Assembly: GCA_025618425.1 (NCBI GenBank)
Contig: CM046835.1
Coordinates: 21,410,393 to 21,474,392 of the forward strand
From: Heliocidaris tuberculata
Lineage: Eukaryota > Echinodermata > Echinoidea > Camarodonta > Echinometridae
Reading direction: 5' to 3'
DNA length: 64,000 bases
In this document: positions 46,591-57,998 of the stretch, in pieces
Numbering within the stretch: the stretch's first letter is position 1
How the letters are laid out: each line of letters starts with the position of its first letter
The notes under the pieces: model-generated
The model's database searches: none
Told to the model about the DNA's origin: nothing
Seen by the model: the letters and a program-made list of their open reading frames with translations, nothing else
Position numbers and translations under genes: made by a program

Positions 46591-47599
46591 AAAATGGTAT
46601 CTAACACGTGAAATTTGCAGCAATATTTCTTATTGTACATATAAAACACTCAAAGTCACAATTTATCGCACAAGTGCTATACTTGTATTCAAAATCACCG
46701 GCAGTCCCCCAAATAGTGGTAGAAGTTGAGGTTCTATGATGCTTATGCTTTACTCGATAAAGTCCTGACTTATATATAACGATTATCATCAAAGATAAAA
46801 AGAAACATGCCAGAAGCATGTTGAACAAGTTAAATCAAAACAAATTTGTAGGCCTTTTTAAACAAGATGACACTGTACAAAAGTATAACGTTATGCAAGT
46901 CATCTACATGATAAAAAAGAGGAAGTATAAATTTTTATACTTTTTTAACGTGTAGGCCTACATGAAAATGTATTTTGCTTTTTTTTTCCGAGGGGGTGTC
47001 AAGGATGACGGTGACCAAATGAACTCAGGCTGCCTTCTTGAAAGAGAACTAAAAATGATATTGATAGAAAAAAGAACTGTTTAATATTATCTTGAACTTG
47101 AGAGAATAAAATTTAACCTTCGTGTCTTAATTGAAAGAGAACCAATTACCCCTCCCCCTCCAAAAAAAAAAAAATGTACATGATATTAGTTGACGTTACT
47201 TATGTATGAAAAGCAACTGAACTTCAGTGGAAAAGCCAACTTCAAAATTTCAAGTGAAAAAGCACAAGGCCATTTATTTTGATAGAAAAGATCCGGTATA
47301 ATATAAATAGGCATTGAGAAGCACACGGTCTGGTGGGCTAGATGAAAAGATCGAGGACTAAGCAATATGGTGGCGTGTGCACTCGAACGATCATCCTCCA
47401 GCGGGTTTGACGGCTATACCGCGATCTGTGCACTGGGAATGGGTATGAGTCTTCTACGTCTTCAGGAGTTCTGTGGTTCTTCCTTCTGCTGAATGTGTAT
47501 AATTCACTATGCAATTAATGATTTTACTGCTACAGAGTCTATCTAAATAAATACAAAATATTCCCACATAAAACTCATTTCTTTTGTTTTGGGGGACAG

Positions 47600-47817
47600 A
47601 TTGAATGTGGATTTCGTTGCATGTCGTGGGTTATTGACTGACATGTTGCAAGTGAGAGGAAACAATGAAAAAGAAGTCTCAGTGGCCGTTACTCTCTACA
47701 GAGGAACCTACTACATCAGAAAAGGCAGGGGCGAGTCTCAGCCTAGAGAAAGAGGAGGAGACAATTCAGACGTGATAGGAGCATCTTCTAGGCTGTTATT
47801 TCGATTTTTGACGAGCA
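47600..47817 (+). CDS. DXO: DXO/RAI1-like gene, second recognised exon
   Basis: The acceptor is ggggacag and the donor gtaagac. It opens with the one base needed to complete the codon left by 44973 and closes with one base of the next codon, so the frame is continuous. It encodes LNVDFVACRGLLTDMLQVRG, VSVAVTLYRGTYYIRKGRGE and GASSRLLFRFLTS. The first matches the family's DFVxxRGxLTKLL segment, whose Arg (motif I) is kept. The second matches the strand ending R-F-x-G-T-x-Y. The region where motif II (G-hydrophobic-x-hydrophobic-E) should stand reads SSRLLFRFLTS with no Glu. Confidence 0.87.
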
Positions 47818-47976
47818 GTAAGACTTATTATAATTGAAAATTGTGATTCATAACATCACGCATTCATTTTTGAACATTGATTTGTTCCTTTCTTCATTCA
47901 TTCTTTCCTTTGACCATTTCTTTTGTTCTCACATTCATTCAGACATTAATATTATACTCATTCATAGATCCATTCG

Positions 47977-47978
<2 letters not shown>

Positions 47979-48015
<37 letters not shown>

Positions 48016-48030
48016 CACACACACACTCAC
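47979..48030. repeat. (CA)n microsatellite
   Basis: About twenty-five CA repeats with small interruptions, just left of the mariner-type element. Confidence 0.95.
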
Positions 48031-48059
48031 ACAAAGAGAAATATATATACAAGTATATA

Positions 48060-49321
48060 CAGTGCGTATAAAAAAATACACACTTTGAAAATATCCTCCA
48101 AAATCATAATATCACAATATCGATATGACTTTTTCTTCTACAATTTATGGGTTAGGGTCTATTTCATCGGATGACACCATTGGTACTGACTACTTTTGTA
48201 AAACTCGCAAAAATTGGTTTGCGCAAAAATGCCTAGGTCTTGAATTTGATCATATGAGTATCAAGCAGTAACTGCGTGTTCTCTCTTAAGTATGAATAAT
48301 TGATTTGAACAGTCATTCAATCCTTAACCCTATACCTAGTAGTGCACACCCATAATGGTGTATCCAGAAATTTATAAAGGAGAGGGACGGGATGATCCCA
48401 AGACAGGGGTTATATGTCGGCCTATTTGGACAGCTCTGTTCTTGTAAAAGCATTAGGGCATATACTGCTTTTTTTCCTGGGCCTTCAAGAAGAAGCTATA
48501 CCAGCTTCACCCAATGGCTATATCAATACGTATTTTTGCCTGAAGAGTGTTTGAAAGATTGAATGCAATAACGGAAGGAGGACCCTATTATTTACATATT
48601 TTCTTCTTCAAATTTCTTATTCCTCTTAAAAGACCCAGTAAACGTCTTGTATGACAAATAAAAATTGAAAAGAGAAGCAATTTTATTGATTAAAATAATG
48701 TTTTAACATTTCTTCAATTAATCATGTACATGTAAAAGATATCATCATGCAGTACAGTGCATCCTTTCGACACGCTCCAGGCAGTGACGCATGCTCAACT
48801 GCTGGAAGAGATGGGGCAAAGAAAGGAACCAAATAAACTGTTCAAAACCTTCTTTTTTTTCTTCTTAATTCTTGAAAAGGGAATATTTTAGGTCCATCTT
48901 CCTGTAATGCATTGCAATTTGCATCCTTTCGACATGCTCCAGTCAAAAGTGGAATTGTGTGCAGAAAGAAACAATCTGAGATGTATTGGGTTGGGCATTT
49001 GGATGTGTGTGTGGGGGGGGGGGGGTGGGAGTGTGCGGATTGGTATAGGATTAAGGATTAAATGACCGTTCAAATCAATTATTAATGCTTAACAGTGAAC
49101 ACTCTGCCTGATAGGTACTTTAATCAAATTCAAGACTAAGGCATTTTTGGGCAAACCAATGTTTGCGAGTTTTAGAAAGCGTGAAATATTGTCAGTACTC
49201 AAAGTGTCATCCGATGGATTAGACCCTCACCCATAATTGTATAAGAAAAACCATATCGATATTGCAAAATTATGATTTTGGAGGATATTTTCAAAGTGTG
49301 TACCTTTTTTTATGCGCACTA
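48060..49321. mobile_element. 1.26-kb mariner-type palindromic transposon
   Basis: The left end CAGTGCGTATAAAAAAATAC and the right end (complement AGTGCGCATAAAAAAA) are flanked by TA (48058-48059, 49322-49323). Pairing continues inward over about 300 bp, for example ttggaggatattttcaaagt, ggcatttttgggcaaaccaa and cctataccta/taggatta. No transposase is present. TA duplication plus the CAGTGCG start fit Tc1/mariner. Confidence 0.88.
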
Positions 49322-49339
49322 TATGGGTGTGTGTGTGTG

Positions 49340-49348
49340 GGTGTGTGG

Positions 49349-49403
<55 letters not shown>

Positions 49404-49490
49404 TATAATGTTCATTCATTTCTTCATTTTTTCATTCATTAATATATTCATTCATATATTCACTCATTCACACGTCTTCATTCCTATGAG

Positions 49491-49530
<40 letters not shown>
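49340..49530. repeat. (GT)n and (AT)n microsatellites with ATTC repeats
   Basis: (GT)n at 49327-49355, (AT)n at 49357-49400, then cattcattc-type tetramers and another (AT)n at 49494-49530. Confidence 0.9.
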
Positions 49531-49533
<3 letters not shown>

Positions 49534-49559
49534 GTAAGGAAATAACATATACAACAGCT

Positions 49560-49690
49560 TTGGCAACTCTCGTGGAAATAATTATAATTGTGAGAAATGA
49601 AAATGAGAGAATAATTGTTGCGTAGCTTAAATCAAAGTTCCCCAGAGCTCTCCTCCCTTTTTGAATTTTTGCAAAGGTTGAAAAAATGTT
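49560..49690 (-). repeat. SINE body, inverted copy without head
   Basis: Complement of the SINE body at 49945-50044 (shared gcgtagcttaaatcaaagtt and ccccagagct). It forms an inverted repeat with that copy about 260 bp apart. 49700-49820 is unique-looking sequence. Confidence 0.8.
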
Positions 49691-49871
49691 TATAATGATT
49701 ATTATTCTAATGTATACATGTATCTCAAAGCATTCGCTTGGATCCAGCTGAGGCATGCGGCTTGTCTTTGTTCAAAACTCACCTGCCCCCGACAAAGGAA
49801 TTAATTAATAAGGTTGAAGATTTGTCAATCTGTCGGTCAATTGAATCTGGTGTCGCCTAAATCACTGGCCC

Positions 49872-49943
49872 GTCTCCGTGGTCTAGTGGTTAAGGCATTG
49901 GCGTTCTAAGCCAACGACCCGGGTTCGATTCCCGGCGGAGACA
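49872..49943 (+). tRNA. tRNA-Arg(UCU)-like sequence, SINE head
   Basis: A full cloverleaf can be drawn: acceptor GTCTCCG/CGGAGAC (7 of 7), D stem GTCT/AGGC with one G-T pair, anticodon stem TTGGC/GCCAA, loop GTTCTAA with anticodon TCT, T stem CCGGG/CCCGG around TTCGATT, and discriminator A. Base 32 is G, which is unusual. Since it heads a repeat with degraded relatives at 3259 and 51287, a SINE origin is more likely than a dedicated tRNA gene. Confidence 0.4.
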
Positions 49944-50040
49944 TTTTTTCAACCTTTGCAAAAATTCAAAAAGGGAGGACAGCTCTGGGGAACTTTGATT
50001 TAAGCTACGCAACAATTATTCTCTCATTTTCATTTCTCAC

Positions 50041-50091
<51 letters not shown>

Positions 50092-50095
50092 GAAA
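49872..50095 (+). repeat. tRNA-derived SINE
   Basis: A tRNA-like head (49872-49943) is followed by a body with ggggaactttgatttaagc and ctctcattttcatttctcac, ending in (AT)n to 50088. Upstream sequence caattgaatctggtgtcgcc is shared with the 51.2-kb copy, so those two also share 5' flanking DNA. Confidence 0.82.
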
Positions 50096-50224
50096 GAAAT
50101 GTCACTATGAGACGGTCGTAGCTTTTATTGTCCTCCTTTATTTGTCAAGCTTTCGATCAATGATCTTCATCAGGACTGTATAAAAACACAAAATGATGGC
50201 TGACATTCGAGGAACATTTCTTAC

Positions 50225-50328
<104 letters not shown>

Positions 50329-50733
50329 TTATATACGACCGTCTCATAATGATAATTTCTTTTAATATACCTTCCACTAAACAGCTATGAGTGACTACAA
50401 TCGTTGTATTCGAGGAACATTTCTCACAGTAGGTTATACAAATGTTGATTGCTTTGAGGGGCAATGTTAAAACTATGGCCCGAGGTGAGCTCGCAACTGT
50501 GCTACGACAGTCGAGGGGCATATCACAGTTGCAAGATCACCGAGGGCCATGGTTTTAACCGTGACGCGAAAAAGAAGCAGTCAACATTTGTTTTATATAC
50601 AGCATCCTTCGTTTTAGCTCAGAAATTAATTTCAAAGACAGATGAAATATGGTACCGTAACGTAATTCTCATTGATCGCTCTTTCGAAATTTCGTTCGGT
50701 GTACATAATCATGTATGGTGTGACCGCTGATAC

Positions 50734-50898
50734 GGTTCTGCGGCAAATTCGGTATTTAGTACTGAATCCGCCGGCGGATTCAGTACCTAACCCTAACCCT
50801 AACCCGTACCCTAACCCTAACCCTAACCCTTAATCTGCCGGTGTCAGAACAGGATCCCCGGCGGATTCTGTGACTGAAACCGAATTTGCCGCAGAACC
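50734..50898. mobile_element. 165-bp inverted-repeat unit with an internal telomere-type tract
   Basis: Perfect 20-bp ends GGTTCTGCGGCAAATTCGGT and complement (50879-50898). Inside are a 28-nt perfect palindrome (50759-50786, GTACTGAATCCGCC and complement) and six CTAACC units with one CGTACC variant (50787-50828). CTAACC is the complement of the animal telomere repeat. No target duplication is clear. Confidence 0.75.
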
Positions 50899-51091
50899 AA
50901 ATCTGCCGCTACACCGGCCGCGCGCCCGCGTATCTAAATTGCCATAGCTACGCGCGCACGTAAAAAGACAAATGTGCATTGTACGCGCAGAACTATGCCC
51001 GGTCAATAGTTTTCACCATACCGCACGGCAGTCCGTAGTGAATTTCATGCCCGCAAATTTGACCAATCAGAGGCCTAGGATCTAGACATGC

Positions 51092-51119
<28 letters not shown>

Positions 51120-51131
<12 letters not shown>

Positions 51132-51335
51132 AAAGGAAATGAGACAATAATGGTTGTGTAGCTTAAATCAAAGTTCCCCAGAGCTGTCTCCCTTTGGAAA
51201 TTTTTCCAAAGGTTGAACAAATGTCTCAGCTGGGAATCGAATCCGGGGCTTAGAACACCTTTGCCTTAACCACTAGACCAAGGAGACTGGCCAGTGATTT
51301 CGGCGACACCAGATTCAATTGACCAACAGATTGAT
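51120..51335 (-). repeat. tRNA-derived SINE, minus-strand copy
   Basis: The head lies at 51287-51223 (TCTCCTTGGTCTAGTGGTTA, loop GTTCTAA) and the body at 51215-51130, ending in (AT)n at 51094-51128. The acceptor arm has mismatches. The shared 5' flank is at 51288-51335. From 51336 to 51968 I see no gene. Confidence 0.8.
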
Positions 51336-51968
51336 CTATTGCACTTTTCTTCTCCATCTGTCCACTGCCCTGCTATCGTCATCATCCCGTAAGGCCATTA
51401 ATGATAGTATAATGCAAGTGAGCGAAGCGAGTAAGCTCATTTTCATACAATGAGACTAACGGCAGTTAACGAAAAGAATACGGGGCCTAGAGGTTTCGGA
51501 TTTAAAAGCGAGAGAAACGACTCTCAATGCAAATATAGCACATTGAATTATCATGCAAGCAACAAAAATGAACGAGCGCTTTTTGACCTAGCTACATATG
51601 ATTTTCTCCAGTACTTTATCATTATCCTTATGTGAAAATGTTATAAACATTTTTTTTAAATATTTGTTCTTGCTTTCTTGTCAGTGATTTTTTTCGGAAT
51701 TCTTGATCCGCCACTGCCTTGCAACAGATAATGTGAAATAATGGCCGGTCTCATTATCAAGCATTAACTTGATTTTGTCAGGCTCCTCCAAGGGTAGCTT
51801 ACGCTTTTACTTAGCGAAAAAGATTAGCCATTTTTGCATCTTCCACTGCTTTCATAATTTCGTAGTTGAGACTAGGTAGCTGACACTCTTTTGCATGTTA
51901 CTCCATTTTTAAAAGAATGTAAAAAACCGGTGTAATAGCACTTTTATAATGGTATTATCAAGATCACC

Positions 51969-52563
51969 CTCTGCACAATATTTATGGAAAGAGTCTCAAA
52001 ATATAAGAGAGAAAATATATACGGATGAGTTACCGTACATTTTGATAAGTACTGTATATTTTTTCTGGAACTAAGCGATTTAACGGCATTTGCAAGCTTT
52101 AGAAAGACAAATATCAATTAATGACAATTTCAAACATCTTTGCATCTTATTGAATTCATTCTTATTCGTATTTTTTAAATTCATATTTTATTCGTACAGG
52201 CTAAAAAATATAATTTTCTTAATGTTTCTTTTTTCAAGTTTTCTTTAACACTGGGCAGCTCTGCATAATATTAATGGAAAGAGGCTCAAAATATAAGAGA
52301 GAAAATATATACGGATGAGTTACCGTACATTTTGATAAGTACAGTATATTTTTTCTGGAACTAAGCGATTTAACGGCATTTGCAAGCTTTAGAAAGACAA
52401 ATATCAATCAAATTTTGAAATTGTCAGGTAATTTCAAACATCTTTGCATCTCATTGAATGCATTCTTATTCGTATTTTTTAAATTCATATTTTATTCATA
52501 CAGGCTAAAAATATAATTTTCTTAATGTTTCTTTTTTCAAGTTTTCATTAACACTGGGCAGCT
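51969..52563. repeat. Tandem duplication, period about 290 bp
   Basis: Units 51969-52258 and 52259-52563 share atacggatgagttaccgtac, ctggaactaagcgatttaac and ttcttaatgtttcttttttc. They differ by a few bases and a 15-bp insertion in the second (aaattttgaaattgtc). Confidence 0.92.
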
Positions 52564-52748
52564 GACTTGTCTATTAGAACATTGTAATCCTTAATTAAGG
52601 AGGTTAAAATCGCACTTAGATGGAGCTCATTAGAGGAATCAAGCTCCTCTCCAATACTTTGAGGAGCAGCCATTTCTGAATTTGAACCGTCACAATCAAG
52701 ATTACACTAACAGTGAAAATTGCCTTCAGAGTGTCTCGTCTACTGCTA

Positions 52749-54383
52749 TGGTCACAACTGATCGTGCGTGTTTATGCACGTGCGTGTCCGCAGCTGCGAT
52801 CGGCTGTGGGCCAACTCCTGCGATTCGTACCTCCTTCTTTTGTCATGGTCACAACCAGTTGTGCACCTCTCTGCACCTCCCATTGGGCGTCTTGGACCCT
52901 CCTCATTAACATACTCCCTCTTACCTACAAGATCTCTAGAGGAGAACGTACAGCCCCGTACATGTACTTGCAACCGACGTGCAACCGACGTGCGACATGT
53001 CACGGTTCCGTATGGAGCCTTGGGCTTTGTGAGACCTCCGCAAAGAGCCCGTGCGATGGTCGCAAGAAGCACGTGTTACGATCCAAAATCCTCAAAAGAT
53101 AAGAACCGAACAAAAGATATTAACTTTAGATGATTTATGGTTTAATTAAAATATTTACCCCCCAAAATTCAGTATGACATATATATAAAAGAATTTACAA
53201 GTTTAAATTATAACTACATTACATGTACTTAATCTACCAAAGACTTACAATTTCTCAGCTGGGAAACTTGTAATCCACAGAATATGAATGCAAGGTATAA
53301 GTCCAGAATGTTCTTGAAGTGTAGAGTAATCCACAATAATAAATTCCAATAGTTAATCCAAATGGTATGGTGTGCAACTGGTAACAGAAGATTCCAGAAG
53401 ATCTAGCCGAAGAATGTCCAAGATAATTCAGGAAGTCATCGATGTTGACGACGTCGAAGACGATGTCAAAGACGATGTATGTCAATAATGATGTCGAACA
53501 CGATGTCAATAAAGCTGTCGATAATGATGTCGAACACGATGTTGAACACAATGTCCAGTACGATGTCAAGAATGATGTCCTAGATTAAGTCCTAGGTGAG
53601 GTCCTAGACGATCTCCACAGGTTGATATCAATATCATCAATATCAGATGGTGATAGCTGAGAATTTACGCAATATATGCTCCACGATGTAGTCAGGTATT
53701 AAATTCTGAAATTTCTGTGGAAGCTCCCAGCTTATATACAATCTCAACTCTTAATTAGAATTTTCTACCTTCTGCTACAACATTCATGAAGGTTTGGAAC
53801 TTTCTTGTTAGTTCCACATACTTCTAGTTGTAACAAACAAAAGAAGGGGATTCCAATGATCTATTTATAGACTCATTGCAATGTTTTACTAAGAAGTTCA
53901 TGCAAAGGTCAGGTACATGTAAACAACTTGTTCTAGCATGTAATTACTTTGTTACTAGCATACAGTACAGCAGACATAATGCAATGATCTAGAATGATCT
54001 TCCTCTACTGGATGTGCATTATTTTAATCTGTAATTAATGATTCTTTCACTCTTAAAGAGTACACTGACTTTTTACATCTAAATAATGATTTCTCTTCTA
54101 GAAATTTCTATGTTCATAAATACATAAAGAAAACTGGAAAATAACTTCCTTCCAGAAGATTCTTCAATTATATAACACACGTGCAAGAAGTGCGATGGCT
54201 GCGGGTGTCACGTGCGTTCATCAGAACAAGTAGCCACACGCAGAGATTGTTGGACATGTCCAACAGCCTCCTTGCGTGTCCTGCGTGCTACGTGCATGGA
54301 AAAGAACGTGCAGACCCGTGCGTTCGACGCAAGGATTTTCTGCGAAATCCGTGGCAGACCACACGCACGACCGGTTGTGACCA
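52749..54383. mobile_element. Candidate DNA transposon with CGTGCGTGT ends
   Basis: The left end TGGTCACAACTGATCGTGCG and the complement of the right end match 21 of 23 bases. Subterminal DNA on both sides is rich in GTGCGT/ACGCAC. No target duplication is clear, and no transposase is seen. The GC-rich, CpG-rich ends and AT-rich interior recall the Harbinger-like elements at 2.8 and 32.6 kb. Confidence 0.5.
53435..53600. repeat. GATGTCGAACACGATGTCAA minisatellite
   Basis: About twelve degenerate 12-18-bp units based on GATGTC and ACGATGTC, decaying at the right into GTCCTAGA units. Confidence 0.85.
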
Positions 54384-54870
54384 ACCTTTAAATGTTCATG
54401 CCATTCTATTCGTATTTGGGCCTTTTGTAAACGTTTTCTAAACATTAACAATGACCAAGGAAAAGGGGACATGCTTGCTTTGCCTGAAATATCTTTGTTT
54501 ATGTATGAAACGTTGTTTGGTAGCATTGTGTGACAGTAATGCTTCAGTGCTCTTATCATTGCTTGTGCACCTGCAAGGTGCTCTGAGGCATCTGAGCATA
54601 CTTCGGCGCACATATATCCCCACTGATAGACCTGTTCACAAAGTTATTCAAATTTGTGGATGTTTCTTTCCTAATAACGAGGGATTCCATTAATCTGTTA
54701 TTAATGAATGAACTACAATACTTGGAATTCAGTTTGCATACATTACTTGTTGCTTTGTCTGACAAGCCTCTGACAAGCTTTCAGGTTGTCAAGAACAGCC
54801 TTTGTTTTAAAAGTATGCATAACATTTTGAATATATTTGTGAATAGGTCTATAGTTTGAACCATAAGCAT

Positions 54871-55022
54871 GGGGCATGAGCTCAAATATTTGCTCAGGCA
54901 TCAGCTCTCAGGTCAAGCAAAAGGTTGGGTCACAGCTATTGCTTGAGCATTTGCTTGAACACAAGCTTTTACTAGGTAGTATTAGCTTCCAAGCAAATGC
55001 AAATTTTTATCGAAACGGCCCA
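54871..55022. mobile_element. Short interspersed repeat, copy 1
   Basis: Shares tttgctcaggca, ggtcaagcaaaag, gctattgcttgagcatttgc, caagcttttac and acggccca with 61231-61356. The words tgctcaggca and ttgcttgagca suggest partial internal pairing. 54384-54870 shows no gene. Confidence 0.75.
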
Positions 55023-55040
55023 TTGACTCTCATCATTCCT

Positions 55041-55436
55041 TAAGGCTGTGCAATAACTACCTGGAGAAAAAAAGAAGAGAATGGGTTCCTGAAAATCATG
55101 GATTGGTCGCCTCGGTACCCGGATTTGAATCCGATAGAGCTGATATGGGAAGAGCTGGACGGTAAGGTGTGAGAAGAATGCCCAGCAAGTGAGCTTCATC
55201 TTCAGAAGGCATTTAAAAAAATTTCCACTGACTACCTCCACAACTACTCTACAAGTAGAAAAATGACCCCTAACATTCATCAAGGCAATGTAAAAACTAT
55301 CTTTAGAAAACAGAAGAGAACGGGGTCCTGAAAATCATGCTATGGGAAGAGCTGGATAGGAAGGTCCGAGAAAAAAAATACAGGTCTACCCAAACTTTTG
55401 GAGGGCAATGCCCTTCAAAAGTTAGGGTACACCTGT
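55041..55436 (+). pseudogene. Tc1-type transposase C-terminal relic and joined TIRs
   Basis: The + strand near 55095-55170 reads MDWSPRYPDLNPIELIWEEL, the well-known C-terminal signature of Tc1 transposases (S-P-D-L-N-P-I-E, with the DDE Glu/Asp). A shortened repeat of the same region lies at 55291-55375. It is followed by a near-perfect palindrome (55380-55436: ACAGGTCTACCC...GGGTACACCTGT) that looks like two copies of a Tc1 terminal repeat meeting head to head. Stops and deletions make it inactive. Confidence 0.85.
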
Positions 55437-55545
55437 ATTCATAACTGACTTTTCACCATCACCCACATTTCATTTATCATCAGATTGGTGACACTGTAAC
55501 AATTTGGTATCAGACTGAAAGGCAGACATCAGCCTTCAAGTTGAC

Positions 55546-55690
55546 ACCAGTTTAACATATGAAAAACTTATCAGGGGGCAGTCATGCGTTTAAAAGGCAA
55601 CCAACCCGTCAAAATGGTTTGGTCAGTTGTGCAAGCATTTTTGCCCTTCGGCATTCTACAAAAATCTGGCCCTTGTTTGTACTGATGATT
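55546..55690. repeat. Dispersed repeat, copy 1
   Basis: Shares accagtttaacatatg, cagggggcagtcatgcgtt, tttggtcagttgtg and gcatttttgccctt with 60064-60320. The second copy carries an extra poly-C and A-rich insertion. Confidence 0.8.
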
Positions 55691-55935
55691 TTTTAAATTT
55701 TTTCATTCAAATCTCTACAATATGCCAAAGCTTAAAATTAGTCAACACTTTTTTTTTTTAAAGTTCATGGGTATTCCACGGGGTTTGATGACAAAAATCA
55801 TTCAATATTTTAGTTACAGTATTTTGTGAATATTTTACTCGGAATAATTAGATCAAATCAAATACCATTTCTAGCTTTGGAGTATTGGAGATGATTATCT
55901 TAATTTACAATGAACTAAGGTCGTAAAAGAAAGAC

Positions 55936-56266
55936 ATGAGAGAGAGAGAAAGAGAGGGGGAGAGTTGCAAAGACGGAGAGAGAGAGAGAGAGAGAGAGAC
56001 TCACACACACACACACACACACGCGCGCGCGCGCAGACACACACACACACATACAAAGACAGACATGCAGGCAGAGATACTGGGAGAAAAGAGGGAGATG
56101 GGACAAGGGAAAGGGGTGGAGGAAGCCGGGGAGAGAGGGAGAGGGGGGGGGGGGGAAGTGAGAGTGAGAGGAGTTATGAGAAGGATGGGGAAGAAAATGA
56201 GCAGACAAAGAGAGACAGGGAGGAAAATGAGGGGAAAAAGTGGTGAAAGAGATACACAGAGGTAGG
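55936..56266. repeat. Polypurine (GA)n tract, left part
   Basis: (GA)n, (CA)n and (CG)n microsatellites (56000-56050) within a G/A-rich tract that continues at 57798-58457 after the hAT insertion. Long ORFs here are compositional. Confidence 0.9.
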
Positions 56267-57797
56267 CAGTGGCGTATCTAGGGATTATGGCGCCCGGGGC
56301 AAACAATGAAGTTGCCCCCCCCCCGAGTGCCCAAATCTATCTACGTTTTTGTACAAGCGAGGGAGCAAAGCGACCGAGCGTAATTTTTAACCCTGAAAAA
56401 CGCAATTTCTCGCGCAATTTAAGCGGTATAAGAAGATCGAATTTTGTACAATGATAAACGGTTTTCTATTCCCTCCCTTGTAAAATTGGGAGCTAACGAA
56501 AACCCTTGATATATAGTCGAGGAATTTAGCAAGGCGACCAAAAGTTGAGATTTCTTTAAAATGTTGGGCCTTTGCAAGTGCTATTTTATACACTTTATCC
56601 TATATTTGGGGCGTAATATTTAGCAAGAGGCTGATGTAGCTTACATGAAAGCTAGCAAAGCAACGAGAGTTAAATCTTCATTTTCCAAATTTTGAACTTT
56701 CAAAAAGAGCTTTTTAAAAAGTCTATATTAAACTTGGTTTGAGAAATGACGAGATCATGAACAAAATAATTAGGCGAGGGAGCAAAGCCACCGCGCTTTA
56801 GAAAAATCTATGCATTTTAAAACCTCAGAAACTGTGTTTCAAATGTATTTACCCTGCGGATTGGGGGTGCATAATCCTTATACAGGGGAAGTCCAAAGTC
56901 CAAAATATATTTGGTTTTAATAGAATCAGAAAGATCAAACTTAGCCGGTACAGATCAAAAAAAAAGTTTGAGGAAAATCGGACAACGAATAAGACAGTTA
57001 TGATTTTCTTAGTGGCATGAAAAACTAGGGACAACGTTGAAAATTACTAGACAAATTAGCGAATCGGTCATGGGTTTGTGACGTCATTCACTCACAACTC
57101 CCCAAATATTTTGTTTATATTCATAATACAAATTTTAATTTTTTGTCCAAGAATATGATTTCCTAATGACTTGAATCAACTTATATTTATAGTAATATGT
57201 TTTTGCATGTATACACTAATACACAGTAAATAATTTTATGTAAAAATAATGAAAATATGATTTAAAAAATTATTATTATGAAAAATGTAATATTTTGAAA
57301 ACAAACTCCATATTTGGGGGTTCGTGAAATATTTTTAAAGGTTCTTACTTGCAAAAACATTACTAAAGATATAACTTGGTTCAAGTTATATGAAAATCAT
57401 ATTCTCGGACAACTTTTTTGAGAACTTGTATTATCAATATAAACAAAATAATTGGTGAGTTGTGAGCCAGTGACGTCACAAACTCATGACTGAGTTGCCA
57501 ATTCGTCTTGTGATTTTCATTATTTTCCCTATTTTTTCATGCAACTAAAAAATTCATAACTTTCTTATTACATGTAGTTGTGCAATTTTTCCTCAAACTT
57601 TTTTTTATCTGTAGGTCTAATTTTTTCTGCTGCAAATAAAAGTATTTTGGGGACTGGACTTCCCGTTTAAGGATTATTATTTTTCTTCATTTTCTCCCTT
57701 TTTTTCTTTCTCTCTTTTGTATTTTTTGCGTCCCCTACAAGTGGCGCCGGGACAAGTGCCCACCGCCCACCCCAACCCTGACGTAGATACGCCACTG
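56267..57797. mobile_element. 1.53-kb hAT-type non-autonomous transposon
   Basis: Inverted ends CAGTGGCGTATCTA (14 of 14) are flanked by an 8-bp duplication GAGGTAGG (56259-56266 and 57798-57805). An 8-bp duplication with CAGTGGCG-type ends is typical of hAT elements. The inside has degenerate sequence shared with 45387-45840 and a palindrome at 56868-57676. No transposase is visible. Confidence 0.92.
56868..57676. mobile_element. Palindromic element nested in the hAT copy
   Basis: ATAATCCTTATACAGGGGAA on the left pairs with the complement closing at 57676. Pairing continues inward through aaaaaaagtttgagg, gtttgtgacgtca, caactcccca and tttgtttatatt. The centre is near 57270. No coding capacity. 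The target duplication is unclear. Confidence 0.75.
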
Positions 57798-57805
57798 GAG
57801 GTAGG

Positions 57806-57962
57806 CAGAGAGAAGAGGGAGAGGAGACAATAGAGCGGGAGATATAGAAGGACAGGGGAAAGGGGGAAGAGGGAGAAGAAGGGAGGCAAATAGAGGATTC
57901 GAATGGAGAGACGGTGGATGGTTGAGAGCAACAACAACAAAAAACAAAAACAAAAAAAAAAA

Positions 57963-57998
<36 letters not shown>

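Larger units (their letters stand above)
44974..47599 (+). other. Intron 1 of the DXO-like gene
   Basis: Bounded by gtgagaa and gttttgggggacag. It contains a repeat at about 45190-45370 whose words (aatatgaatcccaagttatg, ccttgaaatatag) recur in diverged form near 53265-53330, a hAT-type left end at 45387 (CAGTGGCGTATCTACGGG), related hAT interior sequence to about 45840 and a MITE at 46439-46590. The poly-A run 45418-45448 is within the hAT-type relic. No other coding exon is recognised. Confidence 0.7.

Noticed and set aside
50787..50831. Chromosome end
   Set aside because: Only about seven telomere-type units with a variant, and ordinary sequence with coding exons continues on both sides.
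51690..51720. Complete hAT element ending CCGCCACTG near 51715
   Set aside because: Only one end-like sequence is visible and no matching left end or 8-bp duplication could be found nearby.
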